Shown in pieces: positions 1-9,604 of a stretch of 40,159 bases of DNA. Source of the stretch: Deltaproteobacteria bacterium (GTDB taxonomy: Bacteria; Desulfobacterota; DSM-4660; Desulfatiglandales; HGW-15); contig JAFDHO010000017.1 of NCBI GenBank assembly GCA_019308745.1, positions 1 through 40,159 on the forward strand. The letters run 5' to 3'. The notes beneath the pieces are model-generated. The model ran no database searches. It worked only from the letters and a program-made list of their open reading frames with translations, and was not told the DNA's origin. The number at the start of each line of letters is the position of its first letter. The stretch's first letter is position 1. The position numbers and the translations under genes were made by a program.

Positions 1-3000
1 CCATGGGAGAGCTACTTCCTTGATAGGCCTCCCCTGGGTGGCGAAGTGAGTGCCCTTGCCGGTTATCTCGGACTGAGCATCGTCACCGTTAACGACGGAC
101 GGCAATGGTGGGGGACACCCTATGATGTGCCAGAAAGGATAAACTGGGACTTCGCCTTCAAACAGAATGCCCTGCTGTGTGGGTTGGTGCGACATCTGGG
201 GGAAGTTGAGGGCCTGGCCAGTCCCGAGCCCATCAACAACGGGTTTTCCACGGTTACGGGTGAGGCCAAGTTCCTGCGCCACGGGGAACTCTTTCCGGAC
301 CAGGCTGCCCCGGGAAGCATGATACTTGCCTATCAGGGGCCAAGCCATTTCTATGCCATGACCGACAGCAGAGGAATCTTCAGGCTCAAAGGCATGGCTG
401 ACCGGAGGCACGCCTATGACAAGGTGATCATTGAGGGGTATCGCTTCCATCCTGAAACAGGAGAAACCCTCTGGGCGATCGACAAGAAGCTCACGGGGAA
501 AGATGCCTACCGTCTCAAGATGTACAGAAAGTCCGTGAAGACCAAGCTGATCATGTTTGCCTGCAAACAGACCACCCTGTTCAATTTGCTGGAGCCCCGA
601 AGCTTTCGTTACATGACAAGGATCAATGTCCTGGACGGGAGGCGGGAGGCAAAGCCCTTGCGCTATTGGTGGAGTCGCATAGACACGAGGAATTCAGTCC
701 TTGCAACGATCTGCCTGGAGCCAGGAACTCCCCTGAAGATGATCCTTTCAGATACCGTCATCAGGAAAAAGCTTATCCTCATCAATGCTGATCCCGAACG
801 ACCTCAAGGTGTCGGCTACATGGTGGACCGGTGGCCAGCCATCGACAAGACCGAATACCGAGTCGCAAAGGATATGTGGGCCCTTCTCCGGCCGAGGATC
901 GCGAGGCTTGAGGAACACGGAATATACAATGAGAGAATCAGTACGTTGAAAGAAGAGGGAATATCCGCCCTCAGGGTAGCGGAGACCGCCCTGAAAGAGA
1001 AGAGGTACGATGGGTTCATCGAGTCCTCTACCAGGGCATGGGCCTTGGCAGCAAGGGTGTACGACGATGTCGAGAAGACACAAAAAGACGTTCTTTTTGG
1101 CGTCCTCTTCTACATTGCCCTTTTCGTCCCCTTCGCCTTCTGCATGGAGAGGTTCCTCTTCTGTTATTCGAACATCAACAAGAGGATTGTCGCCTTCTCC
1201 ATCATCTTGGTCCTCCTCATCGCCCTTATCTACAAAGTTCACCCTGCCTTCGAACTCGCTTACAGCCCAATGGTGGTCATCCTCGCCTTCTTTATCATAG
1301 GGTTGTCTTTTATTGTAACCCTTATCATCTTCTTCAGGTTTGAGCAGGAAATCATGCTCCTGCAAAGCAGGGCAAGGCACATCAAGATAGTCGAAGTCAA
1401 CAGATGGAAGGCCTTCGGAGCTGCCTTTCTCCTGGGTGTGAGCAATCTGCGCAGGCGCAGGATCCGGACCATACTCACCTGCACGACCCTCATCATCCTT
1501 ACCTTCACCATAATGAGCTTCACCACCGTAAAGAGCATTCGACACCATACCAGGATACTTTACAAAGACACAGCTCCTTACCAGGGTTTTCTTCTCAAGA
1601 ACATCAACTGGCTCGACATTCCCAAGGAATCCTTGAATGTTCTCGTGAGCACCTTCGGGCACAGGGGCCTACTCGCCCCGAGGGCCTGGCTGGAGTCCTT
1701 CGACCGGTCCCGTACGGTGCGGGTTCCTATCCATTACCAGGGAAAACACAGTGAGGCCCAGGGAGTCATCGGGTTGGCTCCCGACGAGGTTCGGGTCTCG
1801 GGGATGGACCGAATCCTTGTGAGCGGGAGGTGGTTCAAGGGAGAAGATCGCTACTCGGTACTTCTGCCCGAGCGAATGGCAAAGAGACTGGGCATTGAAC
1901 TCGAAAACACCCGAGAGGCTTGGGTATCCCTGTGGGGTATGCCCTTTCGCGTCATCGGGGTCTTTCCCGGCGACAAATTCCAGGAAAACCTGGACTTGGA
2001 CGGCGAGCCCCTAACGCCCGTGACCTTTCCCAACGAAGAGGGCCTGAAGATTACCCAGGAGGAAATGGAGGCCATGGAGTCCGGGGAAGATGTCCGCACC
2101 TTTCAGGGGAGGTATCAGCATGTTCCCGGGGAACTGACGATCATTGTCCCCTTCAAGACCCTCCTGGCGGCCGGGGGAAACCTCAAGAGTATTGCCGTAA
2201 AACTCGCCCCCGGACAGACAGCCGAGGAAATGGCACGGGATTTTGTTGATCGATTCGGCCTTTCTATCTTCAGTGGTGAGAGGGAAGGAACCTTTCTCTA
2301 CCACGCGAGCGATACGATGGGTTACAGCGGAGTACCCAACATCATCATCCCCTTGATCATCTCTGTATTCATCGTGCTCAACACCATGATCAGCAGTGTA
2401 TATGAGAGAAAGAACGAGATCGGGATATACACGTCTGTGGGCCTTGCGCCCTCCCATGTCTCCTTTCTCTTCATCGCGGAGTCCCTGGCATTTGCGATCT
2501 TGAGTGTGGTCCTGGGCTACCTCCTCGCCCAAACGACGGCGAGCATCTTCTCGGGTACCTCCCTCTGGGCCGGGATTACGGTCAACTATTCTTCCCTGTC
2601 CGGTGTGGCAGCCATGATTCTGGTGATCCTGGTGGTGTTGGCTTCGGTCATATATCCCTCCAAAGTCGCATCAGAGATCGCAATACCGGACGTTACCCGG
2701 TCCTGGAAACTACCCGAACCAAAAGGAAACACCCTTGAACTACAATTGCCTATCCAGTTGAAGTACAAGGAGTACCGGGGGGTAGCAGGGTACATCTATT
2801 CATACCTGAAGGCCCACCAGAATGTGTCCCATGGGGTTTTTTCGACGGGTGACGTGAGCCTCAGTCACATATGCCCCATTTTGAAAGAAAACAATGACAG
2901 GACCGGCGAATGCAGCGGAGAAGACTGTTGCAGCCGAACCTGTCTGGACTTCCGGGGAAGAGTATGGCTTGCCCCCTTCGACTTCGGAATTACTCAGATG

Positions 3001-3237
3001 GTGGACATAGAGTTCTGCCCCGTTCCGGATGATCCCGAATTCCTGGGGATAAAAGTCCATCTCGTTAGGGAGGCAGGTGAGGCAAATACATGGCGTCGGA
3101 TCAACAAGGCATTCCTGAACCAACTGAGAAAACAGTTGCTGATGTGGAGGTCTCTCGACGAGGAGGCCCGAACTTACTATGAAAGGGCCCTTGACATGGA
3201 GGAGACGGCAAGAGAAGGGGGAGCAGCTCTTGGATAG
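1..3237 (+). CDS. FtsX-type permease with N-terminal extracytoplasmic region (5' end outside the window)
   Basis: The frame is open from base 1, so the gene begins upstream; the GTG at 46 is only the first internal start and residue numbers here count from it. Residues 1-340 look soluble and contain a beta-rich stretch. Hydrophobic segments follow at about 348-368, 382-400, 409-430 and 475-493, then a roughly 270-residue extracytoplasmic domain, then three closing segments near 765-783, 807-829 and 856-873. The segment with YERKNEIGIYTSVGLA next to the fifth helix is the typical FtsX/MacB permease signature, so a role as the membrane part of an ABC-type system is likely. No ATPase gene is visible in the window. 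The C-terminal tail (about 880-1063) carries five cysteines between 942 and 966. The stop overlaps the probable start of the next gene, suggesting translational coupling. The substrate is unknown. Confidence 0.75.
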   Translation, partial: PWESYFLDRPPLGGEVSALAGYLGLSIVTVNDGRQWWGTPYDVPERINWDFAFKQNALLCGLVRHLGEVEGLASPEPINNGFSTVTGEAKFLRHGELFPDQAAPGSMILAYQGPSHFYAMTDSRGIFRLKGMADRRHAYDKVIIEGYRFHPETGETLWAIDKKLTGKDAYRLKMYRKSVKTKLIMFACKQTTLFNLLEPRSFRYMTRINVLDGRREAKPLRYWWSRIDTRNSVLATICLEPGTPLKMILSDTVIRKKLILINADPERPQGVGYMVDRWPAIDKTEYRVAKDMWALLRPRIARLEEHGIYNERISTLKEEGISALRVAETALKEKRYDGFIESSTRAWALAARVYDDVEKTQKDVLFGVLFYIALFVPFAFCMERFLFCYSNINKRIVAFSIILVLLIALIYKVHPAFELAYSPMVVILAFFIIGLSFIVTLIIFFRFEQEIMLLQSRARHIKIVEVNRWKAFGAAFLLGVSNLRRRRIRTILTCTTLIILTFTIMSFTTVKSIRHHTRILYKDTAPYQGFLLKNINWLDIPKESLNVLVSTFGHRGLLAPRAWLESFDRSRTVRVPIHYQGKHSEAQGVIGLAPDEVRVSGMDRILVSGRWFKGEDRYSVLLPERMAKRLGIELENTREAWVSLWGMPFRVIGVFPGDKFQENLDLDGEPLTPVTFPNEEGLKITQEEMEAMESGEDVRTFQGRYQHVPGELTIIVPFKTLLAAGGNLKSIAVKLAPGQTAEEMARDFVDRFGLSIFSGEREGTFLYHASDTMGYSGVPNIIIPLIISVFIVLNTMISSVYERKNEIGIYTSVGLAPSHVSFLFIAESLAFAILSVVLGYLLAQTTASIFSGTSLWAGITVNYSSLSGVAAMILVILVVLASVIYPSKVASEIAIPDVTRSWKLPEPKGNTLELQLPIQLKYKEYRGVAGYIYSYLKAHQNVSHGVFSTGDVSLSHICPILKENNDRTGECSGEDCCSRTCLDFRGRVWLAPFDFGITQMVDIEFCPVPDDPEFLGIKVHLVREAGEANTWRRINKAFLNQLRKQLLMWRSLDEEARTYYERALDMEETAREGGAALG

Positions 3238-5293
3238 GGGTGCGACGGCTGGACCAAGGGATTCTCGGACGAGCCCAGGGGTAGATGGAAGCCAGGAGAG
3301 TCGAGAGAGTGGAGCGAAGGAACAGGGAATCAGGCTGCGAGCCCTGATACTAGGCCTCGTTCTCGCCCTCGCCATATGCAGCATTATCCCCTTCAACAAC
3401 ATATACCGGCAGTCTACGCCCCTGGGAGGGGGGCACTTCCCCTTGGCCCCCTTCTTTGTTCTGGTGTGGCTGACCCTGATAGCGGCCTTGATCGGGAGAC
3501 TCAGGAAAGGCCGTCCTTGGCTCACCGGCAAGGAACTCCTGGTGACATGGGTCTTGATGGTCCTGGTCTCGGGTATTGCCTACACGGGACTGGCCAGGAC
3601 TTTCTTCGTCAACCTGACGGCACCCTACCATTTCGCATCGGTCGAAAATCGCTGGGGCGAGGTCATTCATCCCCTTCTTCCCCAGGCCCTCTACCCCCAG
3701 GACAGTTCCGCGATTGAGGGTATTTATAATGGTATCCCGGAGGGGCGCCAGATTGGCTGGATACATGTCCTCAGGAGGATACCGTGGAACGCATGGTTCA
3801 AGCCGCTCATCCTTTGGGGAGGCTTTGTCCTTCTCTGCTACTTCGCCATGATGTGCCTCATAAGCCTCCTGTCCAAACAGTGGCTTGATAATGAGAGGAT
3901 GAACCTCCCCCTCCTGCAGGTTCCCGAACTCATGGGGGAACATCTGGACCGGGGGGGGGTGGGACCCTTGCTGTCCAATCGTTTTATCCTGGCCGGGCTC
4001 CTGGTTCCCGTGACCCTCCATCTCATAAACGGGCTCAATTTCTATTACCCGGCAGTGCCCCAAATACCCACATTGATCCTTGCGGGGCCCTATTTCCCCA
4101 AGTACGGCCTCTTCTCCGGTTTTCACAAACTCAAGATATACATATACCCGGCCTTTATTGGTTTTGCCTTTCTTACCTCAAAGCAGATCTCTTTTTCATT
4201 CTGGGCTTTCTTCATCCTCGGAGGTCTTCTGATCGGCTTCCTCAGTATCCTGGGATACAACATTCCCGCCGCCTCCCTGGGAATCACCTTCGGCCCCGCC
4301 CTTTCACGGCCCGAAGAGACTCAGATGATCGGGGCTTACGGGGTCTTTTTCTTCTTTATCCTGTGGTTGGGACGGCATCATTTGCTGGATGTACTCCTTC
4401 AGGCCTTTGGGTTGCGCAAGGGACAATATAGGGACAGTGATTGGTTTTCCACGAGATTTTCCTTCTGGGGTTTCACACTGGGAGTGATCGGGATAGTGAT
4501 CTGGATGCATTTCTTCGGGGTTCCCCTGCTGGCGTCCTTCTTCGTGGTGGCCGTCTTTTTCATGGTGATGCTCGTGGCGAGCCGTGTCGTCTGCCAGGGG
4601 GGCGTGGCATATTTCACCCTGACCGCAGCACCCCTGGATGGTCTTATTGCCTTTTTTGGTCCCCAATTCTTCACGAACATAGGGATACTCGTCGCAGGGG
4701 TGACCCAAAAGGTCCTTTTTGTTGACCTCAGGGAGTCCCTCATGCCCTCTCTGGTACATGCAAGAAAGGTCACTGACGGGATCAAGAACAGATGTATGAT
4801 CATCGGCGGAATATCCGTGACATTGATCCTGGCAGTGGCGGTTTCGTTCATTGCAATGCTGGCACTCTGCTACAAGTTTGGGATACGGGAGCTTCAACTG
4901 GACTGGGCAACGAGGACAACCCTCTCGGTCTACGAGAACATTTATTCCCTGATCGAAAACCCTGTGAGTCCCGGGCACTGGGTCCTGGTCTTTTCCATAG
5001 CGGGGGCTGTTGTAATGCTCATCCTCGTGATGTGCTACCATCGTTTCTACTGGTGGCCCATACACCCCATAGGGTATCTGACCGCTTATAGCTCTGCTAT
5101 GAGGATCCTGTGGTTCAGTTTTTTCCTGGGGTGGCTTTGCAACGCCTTGTGCATCCGCTATGGAGGCGTGCTCCTTTTCAAGAGGTTTCGCCTTTTCTTT
5201 GTGGGCCTGATAATAGGTGATTTTTTGATGGGAGGGATATGGGCCATTATCGGCCTGATTACAGGGGTAAGTTTTCAGATTCTGCCAGGTTGA
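3230..5293 (+). CDS. DUF6785/OPT-like polytopic membrane protein
   Basis: A very hydrophobic protein of just under 700 residues with a dozen or more membrane segments. It resembles the DUF6785/DUF6784 family, which is distantly related to oligopeptide (OPT) transporters; this is recognition by general pattern and no transported substrate is known. I prefer the TTG at 3230 because GGGGGAG lies six bases upstream at 3217-3223 and the start then overlaps the previous stop by eight bases. An ATG at 3179 would add a charged, low-complexity leader and a 59-base overlap. The first membrane helix follows a hydrophilic cytoplasmic N-terminus of about 35 residues. The tight link to the FtsX permease and the following OPT-like gene suggests one export or uptake system. 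Confidence 0.7.
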   Translation: MDRGATAGPRDSRTSPGVDGSQESRESGAKEQGIRLRALILGLVLALAICSIIPFNNIYRQSTPLGGGHFPLAPFFVLVWLTLIAALIGRLRKGRPWLTGKELLVTWVLMVLVSGIAYTGLARTFFVNLTAPYHFASVENRWGEVIHPLLPQALYPQDSSAIEGIYNGIPEGRQIGWIHVLRRIPWNAWFKPLILWGGFVLLCYFAMMCLISLLSKQWLDNERMNLPLLQVPELMGEHLDRGGVGPLLSNRFILAGLLVPVTLHLINGLNFYYPAVPQIPTLILAGPYFPKYGLFSGFHKLKIYIYPAFIGFAFLTSKQISFSFWAFFILGGLLIGFLSILGYNIPAASLGITFGPALSRPEETQMIGAYGVFFFFILWLGRHHLLDVLLQAFGLRKGQYRDSDWFSTRFSFWGFTLGVIGIVIWMHFFGVPLLASFFVVAVFFMVMLVASRVVCQGGVAYFTLTAAPLDGLIAFFGPQFFTNIGILVAGVTQKVLFVDLRESLMPSLVHARKVTDGIKNRCMIIGGISVTLILAVAVSFIAMLALCYKFGIRELQLDWATRTTLSVYENIYSLIENPVSPGHWVLVFSIAGAVVMLILVMCYHRFYWWPIHPIGYLTAYSSAMRILWFSFFLGWLCNALCIRYGGVLLFKRFRLFFVGLIIGDFLMGGIWAIIGLITGVSFQILPG

Positions 5294-5481
5294 TTGGTTG
5301 CCGGCATTTAAGATCCAAGGAGGAGAACTCTCGCATTCCTGTAAATGAGTAAATCACGGTGACCAAGACTCAAGAGATCTAACCCCTTCAAGAAGTCGGG
5401 GACATGAGCCTCTTGAGACATCTCTTCGGAGGGCTTTAGACCAGGAAGGGCACCCTTCTCAATTCCAGGGTATTAGGGATA

Positions 5482-7449
5482 GTGTCTATGTATGAAGACA
5501 AAGAACTAGAGGAATATAGAAACCTTTTGGCAACCCCGGACCACTTTGAAGAGGGTTTTGACTGGAAGACCATCGTGGGGGCCATCTTTATCGGGTTTCT
5601 CATGATGCCCGGTAGCATGTATCTCCAGCTGGTCATCGGCACCGGGATCGGGCCGGCAGCGCGCTGGGTGACGATCATCCTCTTTGCCGAGATCGCCAAG
5701 CGCTCCTATACTGAATTGAAGCAGCAGGAAATCTTTCTCCTCTACTATATGGCTGGAGCGGCGCTGGCATCACCTTTCCAGGGTTTTTTGTGGAACCAAT
5801 ACCTGGTCCAGTCCGATGCTGCCAAAATGCTTGGCGTCGCCGAGTACATCCCCACTTGGGTGGCACCGAGGGAGGGCTCCCAGTCCCTCATCGACCGGAC
5901 CTTCTTTCACAGGGATTGGCTCATACCCATCTTGTTCCTGGTAGGCTCCCAGATCATCCAGAGGATCGACCAGTTCGGACTGGGATATGCCCTTTACAGG
6001 ATCACCTCTGATGTTGAGAAGCTCCCCTTCCCCATGGCGCCCGTAGCCGCCCTCGGAACCATGGCCCTGGCCGAATCCACGGAAGAAAAGCAAAAGAGCT
6101 GGAAATGGCGCGTCTTCTCCATCGGCGGGGTCATCGGCCTCGTATTCGGAATGATCTATGTGCTTTTGCCCACTGTTTCGGGGCTGGTCTTCAGCAAGGC
6201 GATACGGCTGATTCCAATCCCCTGGATCGAACTCACCCGCCACACCGAGGGCGTGCTGCCCGCAGTGGCCACGGGAATTCAACTGGATCTGGGGCTCCTT
6301 TTTGTGGGCATGGTCCTCCCTTTCTGGGCGGTCATAGGGGGATTCGTGGGTCTCCTGATCACGGTCTTTGCCAACCCTATCCTTTACAAGCACGGAATCC
6401 TCCAGCGCTGGCACCAGGGGATGGGCACGGTAGACACCGTGTTTGCCAATAATTTTGATTTCTATATGAGCTTCGGTATAGGACTCGGGCTCGCCATCGG
6501 TTTCATAGGAATATGGTACGTGCTCAAGTCCTTTAAGAAGACCGGGGCAGGGCAACGGGGAACCTTGCGGGACCTGTTTCACCCCCCACCGGGCAGAGGT
6601 GATTTCAACTTCTGGATATCCATAGGGATCTATGTGTTCTCCACAATCTCTTACGTGCTCCTTTGTGTCTGGCTGGTCCCCAATTTCCCGTGGATCTTTT
6701 TCCTGGGGTACGGGTTTCTTTATACTCCGATCATATCCTATATTACGGCAAGGATGGAAGGCATTGCCGGCCAATTCGTCAGCCTCCCCCTCGTTCGAGA
6801 GGCCAGCTTTATCGCCGGCGCCAAGTTTTTCGGGTACCAGGGCATCGAGATCTGGTACGCCCCCATCCCCATCCATAATTACGGAGAGGCAACGGTGAAT
6901 TTCCGGCAGATTGAGCTGACAGGCACGAGCATCCGGGGCATCATCAAGGCGGAGATCGTCGTGTTCCCCGTGGTGATGGTGGCCAGCCTGCTCTTTTCCC
7001 AGTTTATCTGGCGCCTCGCCCCGATCCCTTCGAGCAGCTACCCCTATGCCCAGGAATTGTGGCACCTCCAGGCATTGAACACCCTGCTGATGCAGACCTC
7101 CACTCTCGAAGGGAACTCCCTCTTCTTCCAGGCCCTCAAGGGCAGCTATGTGGCTTCCGGGCTCCTCTTTGGACTCATTACCTACGGCATCTTGACCGTA
7201 CTTGGGCTACCCGTGCTCTTGATCTACGGTGTGGTGCGGGGATTGGGCCAGACCACGCCCCACGGCCTCATCCTGGAGGTGATCGGCGCCTTGCTGGGCC
7301 GTTTCTTCTTCCTCAAGAGGTACGGGGCCATGTGGCGCCAATATGCTCCGGTCCTGCTGGCAGGCTTTTCCTGCGGAATGGGGCTGACAGGCATGTTTGC
7401 CATGGGCGTGACCCTTATCCTCAAATCCCTCGGTCGCCTCGCTTACTAA
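5482..7449 (+). CDS. OPT-family-like peptide transporter homologue
   Basis: A 655-residue polytopic inner-membrane protein with about 14 hydrophobic stretches and an N-terminal cytoplasmic segment of about 30 residues. The composition and the run of helices interrupted by loops rich in Pro and Gly resemble the OPT-like proteins that accompany DUF6785 genes in deltaproteobacteria and planctomycetes. The start is the GTG at 5482 or the ATG two codons later at 5488; neither has a strong ribosome binding site. It lies 188 bases after the previous transporter gene and is probably co-transcribed with it. Substrate specificity cannot be read from the sequence; peptide transport is a family-level guess. 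Confidence 0.65.
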   Translation: MSMYEDKELEEYRNLLATPDHFEEGFDWKTIVGAIFIGFLMMPGSMYLQLVIGTGIGPAARWVTIILFAEIAKRSYTELKQQEIFLLYYMAGAALASPFQGFLWNQYLVQSDAAKMLGVAEYIPTWVAPREGSQSLIDRTFFHRDWLIPILFLVGSQIIQRIDQFGLGYALYRITSDVEKLPFPMAPVAALGTMALAESTEEKQKSWKWRVFSIGGVIGLVFGMIYVLLPTVSGLVFSKAIRLIPIPWIELTRHTEGVLPAVATGIQLDLGLLFVGMVLPFWAVIGGFVGLLITVFANPILYKHGILQRWHQGMGTVDTVFANNFDFYMSFGIGLGLAIGFIGIWYVLKSFKKTGAGQRGTLRDLFHPPPGRGDFNFWISIGIYVFSTISYVLLCVWLVPNFPWIFFLGYGFLYTPIISYITARMEGIAGQFVSLPLVREASFIAGAKFFGYQGIEIWYAPIPIHNYGEATVNFRQIELTGTSIRGIIKAEIVVFPVVMVASLLFSQFIWRLAPIPSSSYPYAQELWHLQALNTLLMQTSTLEGNSLFFQALKGSYVASGLLFGLITYGILTVLGLPVLLIYGVVRGLGQTTPHGLILEVIGALLGRFFFLKRYGAMWRQYAPVLLAGFSCGMGLTGMFAMGVTLILKSLGRLAY

Positions 7450-7554
7450 AGCCGGGTGCGGGGGATTAATATTCTGAAAGAACTGTGCTATTCTTTTGGC
7501 AAGTAAAGCCGCCCTGGCGGCACAACCCGCGGGAAAGAAACTGTCATAAAGGAC

Positions 7555-8952
7555 ATGGGTAGCATTGTCAGAAAAGTCAAAGAGACCATTAGCAAATACT
7601 CAATGATTGATCGTGGGGATAGGGTTATTGTTGCCGTGTCCGGAGGGCCGGATTCCATGTGCCTTCTCCATATCCTCAACGGGCTCAAGGCCGACCTGGG
7701 TATGGATCTCGTAGTCGCCCATTACGATCACGGGTTGCGACCGTCCTGTGACGAATCAGAGACACGGTTTGTCCGTGACTTTGCCCGCTCCCTGGACATC
7801 CCCTTTGAGACGGAAAAATCGACCGGCCTGCGCCAATCCGGGGGTGGCTCCCTGGAGGAGTGGGCGAGGGAACAGAGATATGGATACCTCGAGAGGCTCG
7901 GGGAGCGACTGGGTGCCCGGAAGATAGCCCTGGGCCATAATCTCGATGACCAGGCCGAGACCTTCATCATAAGGCTCCTCAGGGGCAGCGGCCCCTCAGG
8001 CCTGGCAGGCATTCCGCCGGTGAGGGATAAGAAGATCATTCGCCCCCTGATTGAGGTCAAACGGAAGGAAATAGAGCACTATCTTGAAGGCCTCCAGATC
8101 CCGTTCGTCATTGACCAATCCAATTATGAAACGCGGTTCCTGCGAAACCGGGTCCGACTGGAGATAATGCCCCCTCTCTTGAAACTCCAGCCCAAACTCA
8201 TCGAGCACCTAGGTCAGAGTGCGGAGATGCTCAGGGCGGACAATCAATACCTGGAGGACCGGGCAAACGAATGGATCCGAGAAGCCGCCGATCTCAAGCC
8301 AAGCGGGGATATCCTCATCCGGGCACATGGCTATTTGAGGCTACCCCCTCCCATCCGACAGCGGGTCCTGAGGGGGATTCTCAAGCGACTCAAGAAAAAC
8401 CTTCGCCGGATAGGGGCAACCCATATCCAATCAATTGATGAACTCGCCTGCGGGGAAAAACCCCAGGGAACCCTGAACCTGCCGAACAGGGTCGTAGTCA
8501 CAAAGATGTACGAGCAACTGGCCTTTTCCACCGCCAACGGCCCGAGGAAGCCTGATTTTCATTACCTGTTGGATGGCCCGGGGACCTATCATATCCGCGA
8601 GATTGACCGAACCTTCGTCCTGGAGGAGGCAGAGGGGTTGCCCGAAACAGACCTTTCCCCATCCCCCCTTACAGCCTATCTTGATGCGGGCAAAATACGA
8701 TATCCTTTGACCTTGAGGAACTTCAAGCCCGGGGACCGGTTCATCCCCCTCGGCATGAAGGGGCACAAAAAAATCAAGAAGTTCTTTATAGACCTGAAGA
8801 TGCCGTCTCCGGAGAGATACAGGACTCCCATACTCTTCAGCCAAGAAATACCCGCCTGGATTTGCGGCTTTCGGATTGACGACAGGTTTAAGGTAACGTC
8901 CAAAACAAAGAGATTTCTCAAGGCGAGCATCTCCCCCGGCGAGACGACTTAG
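7555..8952 (+). CDS. tilS: tRNA(Ile)-lysidine synthetase TilS
   Basis: Converts C34 of the AUA-reading tRNA-Ile to lysidine using ATP and lysine, an essential cytoplasmic decoding step. The PP-loop ATP-binding motif SGGPDS is at residues 28-33. Further family segments follow, including GHNLDDQAET and a conserved LRNRVR region. The 465-residue length fits the long TilS form with its middle and C-terminal tRNA-binding domains; the C-terminal domain contains the RPGDRF-like sequence (here KPGDRFIPLG). The ATG at 7555 has AAAGG just upstream at close spacing. It is the last gene of the leftward + strand block and faces speD tail to tail. Nothing looks broken. Confidence 0.95.
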   Translation: MGSIVRKVKETISKYSMIDRGDRVIVAVSGGPDSMCLLHILNGLKADLGMDLVVAHYDHGLRPSCDESETRFVRDFARSLDIPFETEKSTGLRQSGGGSLEEWAREQRYGYLERLGERLGARKIALGHNLDDQAETFIIRLLRGSGPSGLAGIPPVRDKKIIRPLIEVKRKEIEHYLEGLQIPFVIDQSNYETRFLRNRVRLEIMPPLLKLQPKLIEHLGQSAEMLRADNQYLEDRANEWIREAADLKPSGDILIRAHGYLRLPPPIRQRVLRGILKRLKKNLRRIGATHIQSIDELACGEKPQGTLNLPNRVVVTKMYEQLAFSTANGPRKPDFHYLLDGPGTYHIREIDRTFVLEEAEGLPETDLSPSPLTAYLDAGKIRYPLTLRNFKPGDRFIPLGMKGHKKIKKFFIDLKMPSPERYRTPILFSQEIPAWICGFRIDDRFKVTSKTKRFLKASISPGETT

Positions 8953-9131
8953 GGCGATATTCGGGTTTATCATTCTGAATTTATTGATAATAACTGATTG
9001 ATGCCGAATGTGACGAAGGCGGATAAAAGGGTAGGGATTGCTTACGGGATGGGAATACTGCCCGTGAAGCTAGAAAAAGAAACAATTGGAAGTGAACCGC
9101 CCAAGGCGGACCCTGATGCGTCTTCTGTCAG

Positions 9132-9530
9132 TCAACCCGCTTCCTGTTTAAAGTAAACAGGTCTCTCCGTGGAATCCATAAAACCCCTCTTTTGATGGGT
9201 GATCTTAGGATTTCGTGATCCAAAGAATTCTACAAGGTACCGGTAGGCCTTCCTGTGATCCATCATCTCCCCGCAGGTCTCAAAGGTCACAGCCGCAAAA
9301 TCATATTCGGGCCACGTGTGAACAGCCAGGTGGGATTCGGCAATGGTCACGGTCCCGCTCACCCCCCATGGCTTGAAGGTATGGAAGGACTGTCCAATGA
9401 TCTCGGCCCCCATGAGTTCGGCTGCCCTAAGCATCCCGCCCCTGATTTGACGGACGTCGAGGAGCTTCTCGCGATCGCAGTCATAGAGGTCTATCAGCAC
9501 AAGGTCAAGCAAGGAGTACAATTTCCTCAC
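9132..9530 (-). CDS. speD: S-adenosylmethionine decarboxylase proenzyme
   Basis: Makes decarboxylated SAM, the aminopropyl donor for spermidine. The proenzyme cleaves itself between Glu65 and Ser66 in the visible motif TIAESHLAVHTWPE, turning the serine into the pyruvoyl cofactor; Cys86 in FETCG is the expected catalytic cysteine. At 132 residues it matches the short bacterial (SpeH-type) family. The listed start is GTG at 9530; the TTG three codons later (9521) is better placed behind the purine-rich AGGGGGTGAGG and may be the true start. It lies downstream of mtnA on the same strand with repeat copy A between them. Pairing with mtnA makes sense because spermidine synthesis releases methylthioadenosine, but no spermidine synthase gene is in the window. 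Confidence 0.93.
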   Translation of the reverse strand: MRKLYSLLDLVLIDLYDCDREKLLDVRQIRGGMLRAAELMGAEIIGQSFHTFKPWGVSGTVTIAESHLAVHTWPEYDFAAVTFETCGEMMDHRKAYRYLVEFFGSRNPKITHQKRGFMDSTERPVYFKQEAG

Positions 9531-9604
9531 CCCCTTTCTATGTTGGCTTAAGTCTTGAAGTTCTCAACCCCTTTCTATTCAAAGTTGACTCAGAACCACT
9601 GATA

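Noticed and set aside
748..1662. 304-codon open frame on the minus strand inside the FtsX permease gene
   Set aside because: It is antisense to a clear membrane protein, has highly biased Asp/Glu/Gly composition and no recognisable domain; it is a product of the codon use of the real gene.
5369..5417. Inverted repeat CTCAAGAG/CTCTTGAG between the two transporter genes
   Set aside because: Only eight bases with a 33-base loop; expected by chance often enough, and no T tract follows.
5770..7065. 431-codon open frame on the minus strand inside the OPT-like gene
   Set aside because: Antisense shadow; low-complexity acidic protein with no family features, while the + strand frame has consistent membrane helices.
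9001..9153. 50-codon + strand frame between tilS and speD
   Set aside because: No ribosome binding site and it overlaps the end of speD in antisense.
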